From CAWDMW01 sp963803575 (GTDB taxonomy: Bacteria > Pseudomonadota > Alphaproteobacteria > Rickettsiales > UBA998), in contig CAWDMW010000002.1 of the NCBI GenBank assembly GCA_963803575.1, positions 744,001 to 808,000 on the forward strand: a DNA stretch of 64,000 nucleotides, written 5' to 3'. The notes under the pieces were generated by a model that saw only the letters and a list, made by a program, of their open reading frames with translations, was not told the origin of the DNA and ran no database searches. The position numbers and the translations under genes were made by a program. Each line of letters begins with the position of its first letter. The first letter of the stretch is position 1. Positions 61,104-64,000 of the stretch are shown here, piece by piece.

Positions 61104-62060
61104 CTAGCCAACTTGGCTATTCGGTTCGTTGTCACAATCAGAGATAATATAGCTGCTACCAACTTTTGATTTTGCCCGATACATTGCCTGATCCGCATGT
61201 TGTACAACCACATCCCGTTTCGCATATTCCTGTGCCGTACAAAAGCGAATACCAATACTGATACCAATAGAGAAGCTTTTACCGCTTACAGGGAAGGGTT
61301 GCTTAAAGAGTTCAGTGATTTTTTGTGCTGCCATCTCTGCATCGTAAAGTGATGCCATGTTTTCCAATAAGATAGCAAACTCATCGCCGCCAAAGCGTGC
61401 AGCCGTATCATAAGGGCGGATGCAGTCTTTTAGGCGCTTTGCTACCAGTTTGAGCAAACTGTCTCCTGCTGCATGACCATAGCGATCATTGATTTGTTTA
61501 AAGCCATCCAGATCAATAAAGAATACGGCAATATTACCACCTTGTCGCTTCATTTTTGCCAGTGACATATCAAGCCGACTCTCAAACAGCATCCGGTTGG
61601 CCAGCCCTGTCAACATGTCGTAATTAGCACGTGTAATAAGTACTCCTTCAAACTGTTTTCTTAAGATAGCAAACTGAATGGCACGCGATATACGGTGGCC
61701 GTCCAGATCATCTTTAAATAGGTAATCCTGTGCGCCTTGCTCAATGGCGGCCAGTGCAATACTTTCATCTTTATGAGCAGTTAGGAAAATGATAGGGGAT
61801 TTGGGTGCCATATTTTGAAGGCTATTCAGTCCGGTAAAGCCAACTACGTCAGGCAAAGAGCGATCAAGCAGAATGACATCAAAGTCGGATTCTGCTTCAG
61901 CAATTGCTGTAATGGCTGCGGATAGATGAATGGCACGGGTAATGGTATGTGATTCTGGCATCACATCGTACAAAGCGCGCTGAATCAGAATCGCGTCGCC
62001 TTTGGAATCCTCAACTAATAGGATGTTTAGTGGATCACTGGAGGATGTTATGCGTAGCAT
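61104..62060 (-). CDS. Response regulator with GGDEF output (diguanylate cyclase)
   Basis: This 318-aa protein has an N-terminal receiver (ILLVEDSKGDAILIQRALYD, DVILLDRSLPDVVGFTGLNS, IIFLTAHKDESIALAAIEQG, DYLFKDD) and a GGDEF domain. The GGDEF domain has YDMLTGLANRMLFESRLDMS, VFFIDLDGFKQINDRYGHAA and RPYDTAARFGGDEFAILLEN. RPYD is a good product-inhibition site, and GGDEF is intact. Phosphorylation of the receiver should switch synthesis of cyclic di-GMP. The start overlaps the upstream kinase gene by 26 bp, so it is fed by the local kinases. Confidence 0.95.
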   Translation of the reverse strand: MLRITSSSDPLNILLVEDSKGDAILIQRALYDVMPESHTITRAIHLSAAITAIAEAESDFDVILLDRSLPDVVGFTGLNSLQNMAPKSPIIFLTAHKDESIALAAIEQGAQDYLFKDDLDGHRISRAIQFAILRKQFEGVLITRANYDMLTGLANRMLFESRLDMSLAKMKRQGGNIAVFFIDLDGFKQINDRYGHAAGDSLLKLVAKRLKDCIRPYDTAARFGGDEFAILLENMASLYDAEMAAQKITELFKQPFPVSGKSFSIGISIGIRFCTAQEYAKRDVVVQHADQAMYRAKSKVGSSYIISDCDNEPNSQVG

Positions 62061-62763
62061 AGGCTTGTTCTTTGGCTAAGGTGAAATAAAAAATGGTGCC
62101 TTGAATGGTTTCATCATCTTCAACAGGAACGCACCAGATGTTTCCATGATGTTGCTGAACGATCTTTTTTGCAAGGGCTAATCCCATACCAATTCCGGAT
62201 TGTTCATGGTAGCTATGAAGCCGTTGAAAAAGCCCGAAAATAAAGTCTTGTACCTGTGGTTCAATGCCAACGCCATTATCCTTTACTGAGCATTCCCAGT
62301 AGGCATCACGATCTTCTATGTCAATATGAATGCAGGGGGTACGTTCCGGGTGCCGATAAGATAACGCATTGGTAAATAAAATAGTGAATAACGACTTTAA
62401 CAAAGGTGCGCTTGCGTAAAGCTGTGGCAAGGGTTGTGAATACGTGATGGTGGCCTCGCTTGTGGCCAGATGATGGATGCAATGCTCTATGACTGACTGA
62501 GTATCCACGGTGTCATAATGGTGAGCAACCGTGTTCAGGCGCGAATATTCCAGCAATGACTGCATCATATGCTGTAGTTTCTGGCCGTTTTCTATAATCA
62601 TATCAAGATATAGCTGGCTTCTCTCACTAATATGTTGTGCCTCGTCCTGCTGTAGCAGCTTGGAAAACTCAACCATTGCACGTACAGGTGCGCTCAAGTC
62701 GTGAGAAACGCTATAGGCATAGTCTTTAAACTCCTGTAAGACATATTGGGATGAGCCAGACAT
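62035..62763 (-). CDS. Cytoplasmic sensor histidine kinase, short form
   Basis: From ATG 62763 (MSGSSQYVLQEFKDYAYSVS) this is a protein of about 242 aa. It has a HisKA-type dimerisation helix (SVSHDLSAPVRAMVEFSKLL) with the phospho-accepting His, and a HATPase domain (ECSVKDNGVGIEPQVQDFIF, GLFQRLHSYHEQSGIGMGLALA, KIVQQHHGNIW). There are no membrane helices and no sensor domain. It is packed between a receiver gene and the receiver-GGDEF gene. A longer start (62835) would overlap the upstream gene and is unlikely. The ligand or signal is unknown. Confidence 0.88.
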   Translation of the reverse strand: MSGSSQYVLQEFKDYAYSVSHDLSAPVRAMVEFSKLLQQDEAQHISERSQLYLDMIIENGQKLQHMMQSLLEYSRLNTVAHHYDTVDTQSVIEHCIHHLATSEATITYSQPLPQLYASAPLLKSLFTILFTNALSYRHPERTPCIHIDIEDRDAYWECSVKDNGVGIEPQVQDFIFGLFQRLHSYHEQSGIGMGLALAKKIVQQHHGNIWCVPVEDDETIQGTIFYFTLAKEQAYATHNILQ

Positions 62764-62765
62764 CG

Positions 62766-63263
62766 TTAGAAAGCGTGTGAAGGTGAAAACATCTGTGAGA
62801 TACTGTGATCGGGAAGCAGCATATATTGTAGCCAAAATCCATGCATTTGTGTTGCCAGATTTTGATAATCTGACAGTGAAGCTGGCTTTACCACGCAGGC
62901 ATTCGCGTATAGATCATAACTTCGTTTGACATCTTGGGGAGTAGAAGAACCTGACAGAATAATGACGGGTATTGACTTTAGTGATAAGCTGTTTTTGATG
63001 GTAGCCAACACATCATGGCCGTCAATGCCGGAGAGTTTAAGGTCAAGCAAGATCAGGTCAGGTGTTTCAAGTACATTATGTTCACCCTGTTTTCTCAACA
63101 TTTCAATCGCGAGTTCTCCTGAATCCGCAACAGTGAAATGCACGTCAATCGCATTATCAGCAAACGCACGTTTCAGGAGTAATGCATCACTAGTATTATC
63201 CTCTACAAGCAGTATATGCAGGGGTTTTTTGGATGAGAGGGAATGATATAGTGCATCTGTCAT
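62766..63263 (-). CDS. Response regulator (single receiver)
   Basis: The 165-aa protein, from ATG 63263, has the full receiver signature: ILLVEDNTSDALLLKRAFAD, PDLILLDLKLSGIDGHDVLA (phospho-accepting Asp), PVIILSGSSTPQDVKRSYDL and ACVVKPASLSDYQNL (Lys). It resembles the small receivers next to phytochrome-like kinases. Its start overlaps the end of the upstream kinase as ATGA, and its stop nearly touches the next kinase, so all are one operon. It probably shuttles phosphate between the two kinases and the GGDEF regulator. Confidence 0.92.
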   Translation of the reverse strand: MTDALYHSLSSKKPLHILLVEDNTSDALLLKRAFADNAIDVHFTVADSGELAIEMLRKQGEHNVLETPDLILLDLKLSGIDGHDVLATIKNSLSLKSIPVIILSGSSTPQDVKRSYDLYANACVVKPASLSDYQNLATQMHGFWLQYMLLPDHSISQMFSPSHAF

Positions 63264-64000
63264 ACTGTATTTTTGCCATGAGAAGGTTGAGGAAGTGTTA
63301 AATAGAAGCTGCTTCCCATACCAAAAGTGGACTTTACGCTTAAACTGCCACCATGGAGCTTCGCTATACGATAACATATGGCCAGCCCCATTCCTGTGCC
63401 GGATATATGTTCCCAGCTATGTAAGCGTCTGAATGGTAAAAAAATATGATCGGCGAACTCTGGGTTGATGCCAATACCGTTATCGGTACAGTAAATACAC
63501 CAATATGTTGACTCTGGGGAGCTAACTAATTCAGCACCTAACGTAATGTTGAGCGCACCTGAACTCGCCCTGTATAAGATTGCGTTGGAAAGTAAATGGT
63601 AAAAGACCAATTGTAATTGTTGTGGGTTGCTTTCTATCATTGGCAATGAATCGCAAGTAATGATTGTATCGTCCGGGTACGCTGGCAGATGTGATGAAGA
63701 TAGAATCGAATCGACTATCATCTTTGTATCAATAAGTACCTTGTGGGAAGCATGGTTTTCCAGAAGCAGATATTGCAAATATTCGTCATTCATTTTACGA
63801 ATACGTTTGCCGGCATCGTGAATAATGGCCAGATATTCCTGTCCTTCCTCGTTTAAAGCTTCACCATAATCCTGCTGCAATATGTCACTAAACGCCATAA
63901 TCATACGGGTTGCTTCCTGCATATCGTGTGACACCAGATAGGTATAATGTTCTAACAACCCTTTTGTGTCACTGGCTATTGCAGGAATGGTTCCTGGAAC
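63260..64000 (-). CDS. Sensor histidine kinase, 3' part (partial)
   Basis: The frame stays open to the window edge, so the N-terminal part is missing. What is visible is the dimerisation and phosphotransfer region (HYTYLVSHDMQEATRMIMAF, with the His) and a HATPase domain (PQQLQLVFYHLLSNAILYRA, YCTDNGIGINPEFADHIFLP, FRRLHSWEHISGTGMGLAIC, GGSLSVKSTFGMGSSFYLTL). The 'SHD-x-x-E' type resembles phytochrome- and PAS-linked kinases, so a sensor domain probably lies upstream. Translation is coupled to the receiver gene through ATGA (63260-63263). Confidence 0.93.
   Translation of the reverse strand, partial: VPGTIPAIASDTKGLLEHYTYLVSHDMQEATRMIMAFSDILQQDYGEALNEEGQEYLAIIHDAGKRIRKMNDEYLQYLLLENHASHKVLIDTKMIVDSILSSSHLPAYPDDTIITCDSLPMIESNPQQLQLVFYHLLSNAILYRASSGALNITLGAELVSSPESTYWCIYCTDNGIGINPEFADHIFLPFRRLHSWEHISGTGMGLAICYRIAKLHGGSLSVKSTFGMGSSFYLTLPQPSHGKNTV

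Overview
This window reads as chromosomal DNA of a Gram-negative alphaproteobacterium. The pointers are a Ros/MucR-family regulator, a MurE with the DNPR motif of meso-diaminopimelate peptidoglycan, an NDUFA9-like epimerase, a beta-barrel outer membrane protein, and a relaxase and VirD4 type that I associate with alphaproteobacterial mobile elements. I cannot name the genus.

Layout. (1) 1-7142: the 5' part of a large secreted filamentous-haemagglutinin-like adhesin (minus strand), a divergent GTPase/APS-kinase fusion, ssb and a zinc-ligand-poor MucR homologue. (2) 7367-10282: three small unknown genes facing one unknown membrane gene. The terminator-like palindrome between them is split by a complete ISAs1-family insertion sequence with inverted repeats and a 10-bp target duplication. 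(3) 10451-19290: glutaredoxin, glutathione transferase and epimerase genes, a tRNA-Leu(CAG), and the division and cell-wall operon in the order 62-aa gene, mraZ, rsmH, ftsL, ftsI, murE, murF (minus strand). Its promoter overlaps MraZ-type repeats. A cluster of DnaA-box-like sequences lies between this promoter and nadA. (4) 19619-25148: nadA, a peptidoglycan-binding-domain protein, an ACT protein, a diguanylate cyclase and a Y-family polymerase.

(5) 25264-26916: wreckage, made of a frameshifted IS1595-type transposase and a pseudogene that fuses a virD4 fragment to the 3' end of a large serine recombinase gene. This is best read as the remnant of an older element at the same attachment site. 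(6) About 26902-56029: an integrative mobilizable element of about 29 kb in the 3' end of tRNA-Leu(UAA), bounded by a 15-bp direct repeat. It carries mobC, a relaxase-helicase, a HINT-domain polymorphic toxin with a candidate immunity gene, a lipoprotein/secreted-protein cluster, ardA, a very large two-gene helicase plus STAND-nuclease cassette (the best candidate for an undescribed defence system), a resolvase, an ankyrin-like/metalloprotease pair, and a mobilization operon (two membrane proteins, VirD4, accessory genes, large serine recombinase). No VirB-type secretion genes are visible, so it probably borrows a transfer channel.

The recombinase gene appears to run across the attachment site. 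In the circular form it would regain a 36-residue tail and become translationally coupled to mobC and the relaxase. In the integrated form it loses that tail and reads without a stop through antisense tRNA-Leu into a downstream porin-like gene. This may be a switch that links excision to mobilization.

(7) 56353-64000: the outer membrane protein, cimA, an ABC-F ATPase, and a minus-strand signalling cluster (histidine kinase, receiver, histidine kinase, receiver-GGDEF, then a separate single receiver).
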